Positions 10,873-20,713 of a stretch of 64,000 nucleotides of DNA are shown in pieces; position 1 is the stretch's first letter; every line of letters begins with the position of its first letter. Position numbers and translations under genes: made by a program. Below the pieces are notes generated by a model. The model worked only from the letters and a program-made list of their open reading frames with translations, had not been told where the DNA came from and did not search any database. Source of the DNA: Diplonema papillatum (lineage: Eukaryota > Euglenozoa > Diplonemea > Diplonemida > Diplonemidae); contig JAPJBO010000611.1 in NCBI GenBank assembly GCA_030068145.1, positions 62,001 to 126,000 on the forward strand, read 5' to 3'.

Positions 10873-12115
10873 AAACGCACGCAACCCCACAGGGAGCCCA
10901 GGAACTTTCGGAGACTCCCGGAAGACTTGTTCTAGATCGGTGTAGGTTGAAAAAACGCCCGGATATCTTGGCACAGCCTTCTCCTCCGTGTTGTGCGCTT
11001 CCCGCTGCTGTCGGCTCCAGTCTGCACACCAAAGAAACCCCCAGAGCAGTGGGATGACAAAACGCCACAATTAGCGCTAACCTTACCGACTATCTAATCC
11101 ACAAGAAATGCCAATCGTCGCTACAATACCGACCTCCCAATCCACAAAATGCCACTTTCAGCGCTGACACACCGACTCTGTATCGCTGCGACAAATTACT
11201 TTGCGAAGTAAGAGCGTGGGAGGGTTATGTGGGGGGATAATCGCAACTCTGCCCGGCACGTACTAACAAACAACTTGCGTCTAGCTCCTTCCTTTTGCTT
11301 GTTTAACTTGTCTCGGCAATTGCCTCCTAGCCTAGCATGCACTCACTCACTTGCCACGTCCTCGGGTGAGTGTCTCAGCATTGCACTTCGCTGAACGACG
11401 CATCCGACGGCGCCGTCCGTCTCTGTGGCGCGGAGACGGCTGCTGACACTAAAAGGGGGCGGCCAATTCGTGGCACTTCACTCGTTGGATGACGAGAACT
11501 AACCCTTTAATTGCGCACGTGTATGCTGCCTGCGAAGGGAGCGGCACGCGAAAAAGAGAGGCCCCATCTGACACCCCGCACACCCGTTCATACATGCAAA
11601 GGGGCAGCCGTCTTCAGCATTGCACTTCGCTGGACGACAGTCACGATCCCATCGTGCACGGCACGTCCCGGCACGTACAAGCAAGCTCGCGCCTAGCCAC
11701 GTTTCTTTTTTTTCGAGACACTGCAATGTGTTCCATAAATGCAAGCCTGCACAATGAACAAACCAACACCAAACTGAAGAACATGTCACTGTCACAGTTT
11801 ACATGTCCGTGCTTCGTATGGATATCCCGAACTCAAGACATACCAGGTGAAAAAGGTTTGAAAGGGCGAATGCATATTCTTGCTGGCTCCCGCATGCACA
11901 TCCTAGTACAGCATGCTAGCTCGCTCCCACACAACCATGGCGGCTGCTTGCACCAGGAGTTTGGAACAGCTAGTCAGGCCAAGTTCATTGCATGGAGAGA
12001 GCTTGCCACGTCCTCGGTGAGATTTTCCGCCTGTGCCTGTGTAAAGACACTTCAGCCGAAACCCCCGTGCAGCTAACGCTGCAAGCTGATAACAGAAGTC
12101 TTGCGCAGAAGCTGA
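10873..12115. other. Gene-free stretch
   Basis: Several frames of 60-195 codons are open but lack recognisable domains or consistent codon bias. CAGCATTGCACTTCGCTGRACGAC occurs near 11371-11398 and again near 11617-11640, so part of it is repeat-derived. Nothing else can be supported. Confidence 0.5.
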
Positions 12116-12600
12116 CAGCCTCCCACATTCTATCCGTCCCCCGAAGGATCCCGCTCCACCCACCCTTCGGAGAGGAGTCTCCGAACCCAAAAGCAGCACG
12201 TCGGAATCTCAAAGCCGACTGGTGAAAGTGACAAGTGGGCTATACGTCGATTCAGCCGCTACCCACTTAAAGCCACGCACTGTAACACACGCCCGCCCAC
12301 ACAAGCACTCACAAAGGGGTAGCAGCGTCAGCATTGCAGAATGCTTGGCGACAAGTGATTCGCGCCACTTCCCCGTGCGAGCGAGTCTCGGAACAGGACT
12401 CAAAACTGTGACTGCCGACCATGACGGGTGCTTGCAGAAGCTGACAGCCCCCCACGCTCTATCCGTCCCCCGAAGGATCCCGCCCACCCACCCTTCGGAG
12501 AGGAGCCACAGGACCCAAAAGCAGCGTGTCGGAAACGCAAAGCCGACTGGTTGAAGTGATAAGTGGCACTCAAAGCCCTGAACTTAAACCACACGCACTC
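12116..12600 (+). repeat. Family B repeats, two tandem copies
   Basis: Two copies (about 12116-12290 and 12439-12600) carry CTATCCGTCCCCCGAAGGAT, CACCCTTCGGAGAGGAG and AAAGCCGACTGGT. The period is about 320 bp. Confidence 0.83.
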
Positions 12601-12868
12601 ACACGAGCGTGACCGCCAGGAAGGCGCCACGTCCACAGCACACGGGTCCGTTCAGCTGTTTCTGGCCCCCTTTTTTCCCTCGTGGCTTCAACTTGGCCTC
12701 GGGCAGGGGTTTGTTTGACCCGTGTCCGATTCGGCTCAGGAGGTCCCAGCTCTGGTTACAAGTGGGACAAGTTTAAGACCAGCGTCAAACAGCCGCGCTC
12801 CAATTGCGGGGGTCGGATAACCCAACAAAAGAAGAAGAGAAAAAGAAGAAGAAAAAAGGCCGCTCCTG

Positions 12869-13125
12869 GTCCAGGAACGTGACGGTCAACCACAGCTTGC
12901 AAAGCTTGAGTCGGAGGCAGCACAGTGCCACAACCCCGTTTGCTCTGCCCTGCGGCTGACCGTCTCGACGAGCTTGTGTTCAGCGCGAGCGCCAAGCCCC
13001 AAGGTGCGCCAAGCCTTGATGCTTTAGCTGGGAAATCGGTAGCCTCTTGACCCGTAGGCCCGTGGCTGCAGTACCGCCGAACACGTGAAGCTTGGCTCCC
13101 GTGTAGCAGGCTTTCCCTGGTACCC
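12869..13125 (+). repeat. Dispersed repeat family A, copy 2
   Basis: This is a full-length copy, closest to 28516-28766. It ends with TACCGCCGAACACGTGAAGC and CTTTCCCTGGTACC, and is preceded by a GAAGAAGA/A-rich leader. Confidence 0.87.
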
Positions 13126-13871
13126 CCGAGAGAAGATAGGAAATAATGTATTTCACACACATCCATCAAGTCCGGTTGATCGTCGGCGACACAGACCCAC
13201 ACCCACACGGGGCAGCAGTCGTCAGCATTGCACTTCCCTGAACGACCGTGCGAGTGAAACTTGGAACAGGACTCAACGCTGTGGTCAAGGTGGCGACAGC
13301 CGACCGTGACGGATGCTTGCACCAAGTAGTTTGGAATACCTAGTCAGGCCAAGCTCAACAGAAGCTGTGCAGTCGCGACGGGAGAAACCCTTTCAGCGCC
13401 ACGCACAGCGCGAAGACACGTTTTGCACTTGCACACCGGACTTCGAAGCTGTAGTGCTGGGCCTTCTTTATTCCTGATGCCTGCACGTCCACATCCAGGA
13501 TGCCCGAGCAGGCTGACCTCAGACTGATCCTGCAGGCGCGTCTGCGTCTGAGAGAGCTTGCCACACGCCAGGGCCACCTGTGCAGTTGCGACGGGGCCAA
13601 ACCCCCGTGCAGCTGGCACCGCAAGCAGGTGAAAGCAGAAGTCTTGAGCAGATTGCCGGATGGAGAAGCTGGCAGCCTCCCACGCTATATCCCCACCCAC
13701 CCTTCGGAGAGGAGTCGCAGCACGTAAAAGCAGCTTGTTAAAACCCCAAACCCGACCAGCACCAGCAGTAAGTGGGCCATACTTTGTTTTTCAGACGTTA
13801 CCCGCTTCAAGCCACGTACTTAAACACACTCACAAACCCGCGCAAAAAAAACAGTCTAAAAAGCGACAACA

Positions 13872-14060
13872 ATGCAGCATTATGACCTGAGGGCCGAGGA
13901 AGTCTGCATTCTTCTCGTGACAGCAGGCATCGCGGTGAGCTACAAAGCGATCTCGACGTAACTGACACCGTCCGCCCGGCTCGACGCGGTCGACAACTTC
14001 TTCGCGCAGCTGTTCTACCCGGTGTTGGTGTACTTGGCGGTGATGGCCACGTACGAACTC
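13872..14060 (+). pseudogene. Broken 5' copy 1 of the TLC-domain gene
   Basis: The ATG and first codons match the intact gene at 14637 (MQHYD, then a deletion and an in-frame stop near 13959). The homologous stretch runs to ACGTACGAACTC and then breaks off into family B repeat. Its upstream sequence (CAGTCTAAAAAGCG just before the ATG) is also shared with the intact gene, so promoter-proximal sequence was duplicated along with the 5' end. It cannot encode the full protein. Confidence 0.88.
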
Positions 14061-14214
14061 GACCCACCACCCTTCGGAGAGGAGTCACAGCACGTAAAGC
14101 AGCATGTTAAAAACTCAAACCCGACCACTGCCAGTAATAAGTGGGCCGCACTTCGTTTTTCAGACGTTACCCGCGCACCTAAACACACTCAAAAACAGTC
14201 TAAAAAGCGAAATA

Positions 14215-14456
14215 ATGCAGCATTATGACCCGAGCGCGAGGAAGTCTGCATTCTTCTCGGGTGGATGACGGTGGGGGTGACAGCAGGCATCGCGGTGAGC
14301 TACAAAGTGATCTCGGCGTCGTGCCCAAAACTGACGCCTCAGCCCGGCTCGACGCGGTCGACAACTTCTTCGCGCGGCTGTTCTACCCGGTGTTGGTGTA
14401 CTTGGCGGTGATGCCCACGTACGAACTCATCGAAACGCCCCAGCACAGGTGGGCCG
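14215..14456 (+). pseudogene. Broken 5' copy 2 of the TLC-domain gene
   Basis: This second partial copy matches the intact gene from its ATG to about codon 80 (ELIETPQ). One base is missing near codon 8, which shifts the frame, and homology ends near 14456. Divergence from the intact gene is low, so the duplication is recent. Confidence 0.9.
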
Positions 14457-14636
14457 AAACGTGTCGGTCACATACTGTTACGAACCCGGCTTGCCAAAGC
14501 AAGCAGTTACAGTGTACACAAAAGAAGCCATGCATGCCCAGTACGTATTAGCTTTAAAAGAACCGAATCACCCGGAGACTCTAACATTCAGGATTCTCGA
14601 GCGAACAACTCTAATAAAAGTCTAAAAAGCGAAATA

Positions 14637-15431
14637 ATGCAGCATTATGACCCGAGCGCCGAGGAAGTCTGCATTCTTCTCGGGTGGATGACGGTGGGGG
14701 TGACAGCAGGCATCGCGGCGAGCTATAAAGTGATCTCGGCGTCGTGCCCGAAACTGACGCCCTCAGCCCGGCTCGACGCGGTCGACAACTTCTTCGCGCA
14801 GCTGTTCTACCCGGTGTTGGTGTACTTGGCGGTGATGGCCACGTACGAACTCATCGAAACGCCCCAGCTCAGGTGGGCCGGGACGACCGTGCACTCGTAC
14901 GCGTTCATGACCCTGTACCTCGCGAAGAGCGCGACCCACATCGTGTTCATTTGCAACCAGCAGATGTCGCGATCCCTGTTCATCAACACCCTGGCGCACC
15001 ACATCCTCAGCCTCGGTTCTTACCTGCTCGCGACGTCGTCGGGCAGGATGCACTTCTTCGGCTGCTTGGCGGCCGTTTGCGAGATCACCAACATCTTCCT
15101 CTCCGGCCTCTACAACTTCAAAATCCACCGCGCCGAGGAAAAGTACCCGAGGGTGTACGCCGCCAACGGGATCAGCCTCTGGGCCACCTTCCTGCTGTTC
15201 CGCATTCTGCTGTTTCCGTATTGGTACTACCAATTCGTGGTCGACGTGATGCTGCACGGGGACGAGTGGTTTGTCAAGAATGCCAGCCCGTTGGAATACT
15301 ACGGGTACCCGTTCGTGATCGTCGTCATCCACGTCCTGTCGCTGATCTGGTTCGTTTCGATCACGAAGGGGATGCTCAAGGTCATGTTCTCTCGTCAAAA
15401 AGACGGCTTCGAACCATCGAAGCACAAGTAG
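14637..15431 (+). CDS. TLC-domain multi-pass membrane protein
   Basis: A 264-residue single-exon frame. Hydrophobic segments lie at about 12-33, 50-69, 85-104, 117-132, 138-160, 178-200 and 224-248. The core matches the TLC (TRAM-LAG1-CLN8) family: ATHIVFICNQQ, the paired histidines in NTLAHHILSLGSYLL, then EITNIFLSGLYNFK and NGISLWATFLLFRILLFPYW. The pattern fits TLCD4/TMEM56-like proteins better than ceramide synthases, since no homeobox-like segment is present. Members sit in the ER or plasma membrane and bear on lipid handling; the exact reaction is not known from sequence. The start is supported by two broken copies that begin at the same ATG. The C-terminus is basic (SRQKDGFEPSKHK). Confidence 0.85.
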   Translation: MQHYDPSAEEVCILLGWMTVGVTAGIAASYKVISASCPKLTPSARLDAVDNFFAQLFYPVLVYLAVMATYELIETPQLRWAGTTVHSYAFMTLYLAKSATHIVFICNQQMSRSLFINTLAHHILSLGSYLLATSSGRMHFFGCLAAVCEITNIFLSGLYNFKIHRAEEKYPRVYAANGISLWATFLLFRILLFPYWYYQFVVDVMLHGDEWFVKNASPLEYYGYPFVIVVIHVLSLIWFVSITKGMLKVMFSRQKDGFEPSKHK

Positions 15432-15504
15432 GGGCACCTTCCCGCGGGGAGACGCCCCCCGGGGGGGGGGATGCAACTGCAGCCACATCGACTGAGTCGT
15501 CCAC

Positions 15505-15758
15505 TCGTCCACTCACGAAGGGTCCTGTTCCCTCCTCAGGAAGGCTATCGACACACGACAAGTGACGCCATGCGACTCATGCTATCTGTCTCCAGCTGTT
15601 CAGAGAAGCCGCAAGATCTGCTGCTGAGTATCCGTCCACTCGTGAAGGGTCCTGTTCCCTCCTCAGGAAGGCTATCGACACACGACAAGTGACGCCAGGC
15701 GACGCATGCTTCCTGTCTCCAGCTGTTCAGAGAAGCCGCAAGATTCACTGCGAGTCTT
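15505..15758 (+). repeat. 127-bp tandem duplication in the TLC 3' flank
   Basis: Two units of about 127 bp share GAAGGGTCCTGTTCCCTCCT, GCTATCGACACACGACAAGT and CTCCAGCTGTTCAGAGAAGC. A third start fragment (TTCGTCCACGCGTC) follows. The repeat begins about 75 bp after the TLC stop codon. Confidence 0.88.
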
Positions 15759-16022
15759 CGTCCACGCGTCAATGTCCCTCGAAGCACAAACCGCGAGAGC
15801 ACCGACATCATTCGTAAAGTGACTGCTTCGCGTCTGTGCACGTGCAACCATCGCGCTTGCCAATGCGTGAAGCGCCAGTGTGTGGCCCGGAGACACTAAG
15901 TCCCCGTATTCTGAAGCGAATTTCCATTCCAAAAGAGGGCGTGCCCGAGCCATACCCCCTGTACTACTAGCGGGTGTGCTGCACCCGAAATGCCTGCCCT
16001 GCGCGCCGCTTTATTTCCATAC

Positions 16023-16885
16023 GCGCCGGCTTGGAAGGAAATGCTCGGCGAAGCTGTCAGACAAAGAACCGAAGGGATCCCGAGAGCTACAGCTACCGAA
16101 CACGTGTTACAAGGACGTGCGAGGTATGTCATGCGGGTCTCCTACACGACAAGACACACAAACTCAGGGAAAATAATCCTGAGTGAAAAAGACTACAGTC
16201 CACGAAGGAATGTACTTGGTGTCGGTCACAAACAGACATGGCTAGCCATAACCCATAATGAAAGCGTGCACTAAATATACAACCCGTAACCACATAGCCC
16301 TTTCTTGCTCTACGAGAACTCATTCATGAACGGTCACACGGAGACCCTAAAACCCCGGAATTTCAAGCGAACTTTAACTCTAAAAAGACACCACACGGTG
16401 GTGTAAGCGAAGAACAAAATTCCATCTTCAGTTGCAGCTTCTGTACTGGCATGAGCGACGACCGCTGCGTCAGCTGGCGTCTGTACTTCTTTTCACAACG
16501 AAAGTGCGCGTTTCTTCGTTTCCCTTTCTTGCCTCTCCTTCATTCCGGACAATAGCACCCCCCCCGCTTCCCAATGGGTCTGCTTTTCATTACGAACCAT
16601 CCCCTCCCTCCCCCGCCCCGTTTAAAAACACGACCAGGGGTGTAGCTGTTGGGTAATCCTCGGTCAGCCTGGCCGATGTTGTCCTGTGCACGGCACGAAC
16701 CTCGGTCAACCCGAAAAGAAGAAGAAGTTCGCTCTGGGGACAAGAACGTAACGGGGGGCCACCACTGCGTGCAAAAAGATTGAGTCGGAGTTAGCACACT
16801 GTGGGTGCACAACAACCCGTCCGCTCTGCCCTGTGGTTGACCGTCTCTGCGGGCTTGTGTTAAGGGCAAGCCTCAAGGTTCTCCA
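16023..16885 (+). repeat. Cluster of dispersed repeats (families D, E, A)
   Basis: A partial family D copy lies at 16023-16190, a family E copy at 16240-16382 and a diverged family A copy at 16735-16885. The segment 16396-16415 (GGTGGTGTAAGCGAAGAACA) is another family D fragment. No gene is recognised here. Confidence 0.75.
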
Positions 16886-19365
16886 CAGACCGGACGATGT
16901 GTTCATAGTTTCGCTGTGTGCGTGTTGTGCGCATCCGTGGTTCAACACGCGGCATTATAACACTAGCTGGGTGGCTCGTGTCGTGGTTCTTTGTTCGTAC
17001 GTGCCGGGGGAGGTCGCCGGTTGCGAATGAGCATGATGATGGTTAGGCTATCACCTCCCAAGCACGCTATTTCTTTCGACTTAACAAGTAGTTGTTGCTG
17101 CGAAACGACCCGGCATTTCCGCCTTGGATCCACCGCGCGCACCTGCAGCCAGATCGCGACACGGTGTTGACAGTAGGGCACGTGCGCCGTGTCTCGGGCA
17201 GGGGGTGTACGAAATAGGACACGGGATGCAAGTCCAGGGCCAAGGTTTGACCGAGGTTCGTCGCCCACCCAGAAAAAGATCAAGCTACAGCCCTGCATCA
17301 TGACAGTAAAAAATAAAACGGTTTGTCAAAGAAGGAAAATCCACGAAAGAAAAAAAAAAAAAAAACAACAACAAAAGAAAACCTAAAGCACGAAACAAAG
17401 TCGGAACCAAGGGCTCGCAAGGCCCCCGCCCCCCCATGCACGCATGAAAGACAGTGTCTGCCTGAACATGAAACTAAGATTCCTCCCTCGGCAGGGAGGA
17501 GTCAGCACAGGAGAACTGCCCCACGGCTGGCGTTCAACCGGACCATTGCAGTGCCCTGGCTCCTTGAGCAGGTTCTCCCCTTCTCCCCGTTGCGAGAGCC
17601 TTTTGTTCGGCGTACACGTCAAGAATGTGCCAGAAATACCCGCCAGCACGCGTGGGAGCGACAACGGGTAAAAGGTACTCGCACACCAGTCAACCAGCTG
17701 CCGCAGGTGCACGCGACAGACAGAAGCTGCCAGCAATGGCAGTGGCCATCCGCATCTCCTCCCTTTTCGGAAGACGTCTCAAGTCACCGCAACTCGTAGT
17801 TCTCGTGCTCCTTCTTCTCTTTTTTTTTTTTTGTTTCTTTGACGGGACGAAACTAAACATGCCAATGGGGGAAGAAGAGGCTCGCCGCACTTCCGCGTGC
17901 AATCAACCGAATCTAACCACCCGTAGTAGAGCATCGGGGTTAATTGTGCGCACCCTCCTTGCAATCAATGCCACCCGTGCCTATTCGTAGCACAGCGAGC
18001 TCATGCTCTGTTTGTTTGTTGCTCCTTCTCGCAACGAATTCATACCACTTGCGGCCAGCCCCGCTGAAACCATCCCGCTGTGCATGTTTCCCTTCCTCTC
18101 CAGGGGTTCCTGGATGAAAACGTAGGTGAAAGCTCGTTTCTGGTTCGAATGCTTTTTCCTCATCATCGACAGAAATGCTTTCGGAGACAGCGTTTTTCAT
18201 CCATCGTCGCTCGTGGACTCATCCCCCCACTAAGGATCCTCGTCGTCTCCTAGGGTAGAAGGCACATCCTGGACTTGTGGTTCTCTCCCCACGTCTTGGG
18301 TTGAACCAGCAGAGAAAGCCCGGCATCCTACGTTGTCTATCGAGGTGTCTTTCACTTCTTCCGTGCCTTCCTTCCCAGTCTTTCTGTACCTCTTACAATT
18401 CGAAACTGTAAAAGGAGGGATCCTTACCACCCATCTCTCTCATCTATTTTTCATTCAACCACAACATAGCACGACCTCCGCATTTGCAGAGCCGAGAGAG
18501 CACAACACTTGTTTGCCTTTTTTTGGAATTGTGACAGTTTTGTACACAGTTTCTAAACCGGCCGAGAGAAAGAAAAATTAAAGCTTGAAAATTATAGGGG
18601 AATGTGAGAAAGCCGCTTGAAACCAGCCTAAGCGAAAAAGAAAGATCATCTGACATTCTTGACATTTGCCTCGTCAAAGAAAGACACATGAAAAAGAAAA
18701 GCTTGAGGTCGATCCCCCTCCGTTGATGGTACCCGCCAACGTAGTTGACGGTACCTTAGATGTAGCTTTTGGGGGTCGCACGAACTTTGCGAAGGGTTTT
18801 CAATTTTGATAGAAATCCTTGAATGACTGGTCCGAACACGAAAAACAGTTTCGACATCACTTGCAACCGCGGATCATTTCCGAAGTCGGGGCTGGCACTC
18901 AAAAACAAGGTAACGGACAGCAACAGCAAGACCGAATAAAAAACCCCATCTACCCATCGGCAACAACCCTACATACGTGCCACCCCCGTTAATGCACCCT
19001 TTAAAGGTGGTTTGGGTAGGTTTCCCGCTCCGCCACCTCGTTGCTTTTGGCAGAGCCCAGCAGTTAGCCCGAGGTCTCCTCCCTTCCCTGCCAGCTCTAC
19101 GAGTCCCTCGGAGACTCCAAGACACCGGCTCCTTCTTAACTTCTTACGGACGGAGGAAGGTTGTTCCAGCGCGAAGAAGCCTTCTGGGAAAGCTACGGGT
19201 CAAAACTCGAGAGTGTCACGACTCCAAAATGGGAAACCTGGTTCTCCTGGGAAAGGTTTTGTTTCACATCTCTTCACAGCAGCAAACATTGATCCCTTTT
19301 GACGTGTCTTTACTCTGAAGGTCCAGCATCCGAACTCAGGCTCGGGTTTTGGCTTTTTCGACAAC
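16886..19365. other. Gene-free stretch
   Basis: I find no recognisable gene on either strand in this 2.5 kb. It holds short homopolymer runs (A near 17349-17364, T near 17820-17832) and short open frames without domains. It looks like unique intergenic sequence. Confidence 0.5.
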
Positions 19366-19616
19366 TAAATATGATAAGATGCCAAAAACTCCCCCCTCCC
19401 CTTTGCACTAATAAAACATTTTTTGACGTGTATGCCGGTCCCGAAACCGGCCCCTAAACGGTTTTTGGCGGGTTATGTGGAGGTAAAGGGGCCTCAGAAG
19501 GCCCACAAGTGGGCCCAGATGGGGTTTCGGGGCCAGTAAGGGGTGACGTCGAAAAGTATTTTATTAGTGCAAAGGCCCTGAAAGGGGAGGGGGGGGGTTT
19601 GGCATCGTCTCATATA
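19366..19616. mobile_element. MITE-like element with about 60-bp inverted ends
   Basis: The left end (GATGCCAAAAACTCCCCCC, CCCTTTGCACTAATAAAA, GACGT) is repeated inverted at the right end (GACGTCGAAAAG, TTTTATTAGTGCAAAGG, then GGGGTTTGGCATC). The arms are about 60 bp with a few differences, and the interior is about 120 bp with no coding capacity. That fits a miniature inverted-repeat transposable element. I could not define a target duplication with confidence. Confidence 0.7.
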
Positions 19617-20356
19617 CATAATATGTTTCCCCCGTCCGTAAAGGGTTGTGACTCGCTGAGAAGAGGTTTTGAATAGGGGTCGAAAAAGGAAAATAGAAAA
19701 AGCCCCTGGCGTTCATCGTCGGCAACACAAAAGAACGGGGACGAACGAAAAAAAGAAAAATGCAAGCGAAAAAAGGGCTTGCTCGTATTTTCGCTTGCTC
19801 GCCCGTCTGTCGCCGCCGCCGTAGTTACTGCCCCTTTTTCGCTTCTTGCCCGAGTCGTGCACGTGCATGCGCTGAAACATCCGTGCCGGATCAGAGCCAG
19901 GGCTGGGACAAACCGTTCTAAACTCCGCTTCTGCATCCTCGTCTGTTGCTTTATGGGAAACATCGTCGGACAGCGCCCAACGAGATAATGCCAACCCGCT
20001 TTCACTGTCGACCAGAGATATGAACAACACGGTTCCTTAAAACTCGAACCAGTCTGTCAGAAAGGTATCGACCTTCCAATCCACAAACAATATCCAAACA
20101 AATGTGAGGTACCACCAAGAAACCCTTTCGACGATGGTCACCCGGATCCCAAGGCAAACATTCTCTCTGAACAACGCCAACACATCGGTACTTCGAACCT
20201 TCAGAATCCTCCAGAAAGAAACGAGAATCCAAATTGAATTACAAAACGTATCGACCTTCCAAACCCCCTGTGTGTACAGTAGGAGAGGAGAGAACTCCCA
20301 AACACACCAAAGGAAAAGGTCCCGCAGCAGGGGGGTGGGCGCTGCAAAGAAGCTTC

Positions 20357-20713
20357 ATGCTCCGCCGAACGATCGCTGCGCGGGCTGCTATTGATGTGAA
20401 GGACCTTTCGAGGCGCGTAGTGGCGGGCGAGCGCCGCGCTGTGTCTCGCGCGATCACCCTTGTGGAGAGCACCAATGCGGACCACCGCCGCCTGGCGGAC
20501 GAAATGCTGCAGCTAGTCGCGTCGCAGTTCATGGACAAGCTCGAGGCGAAGGAGCCGGGGTCGTCGAAGAAGCTGAACACATTCCGCTTGGCCGTCAGCG
20601 GGCCTCCCGGCGCCGGCAAGTCCTGTTTCATTGAAGCCCTGGGTAAGCACCTCACCGACAAAGGGCACCGGGTTGCGGTGCTGACAGTCGACCCGAGCAG
20701 CACCATATCCGGA
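20357..20713 (+). CDS. MMAA: MMAA-type gene, exon 1
   Basis: 119 codons from the ATG at 20357 to the GGA before GTATGT at 20714. The exon encodes the N-terminal helices ([13 protein letters not shown] is highly typical) and the P-loop. The exon is GC3-rich while the following intron is not. Confidence 0.92.
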
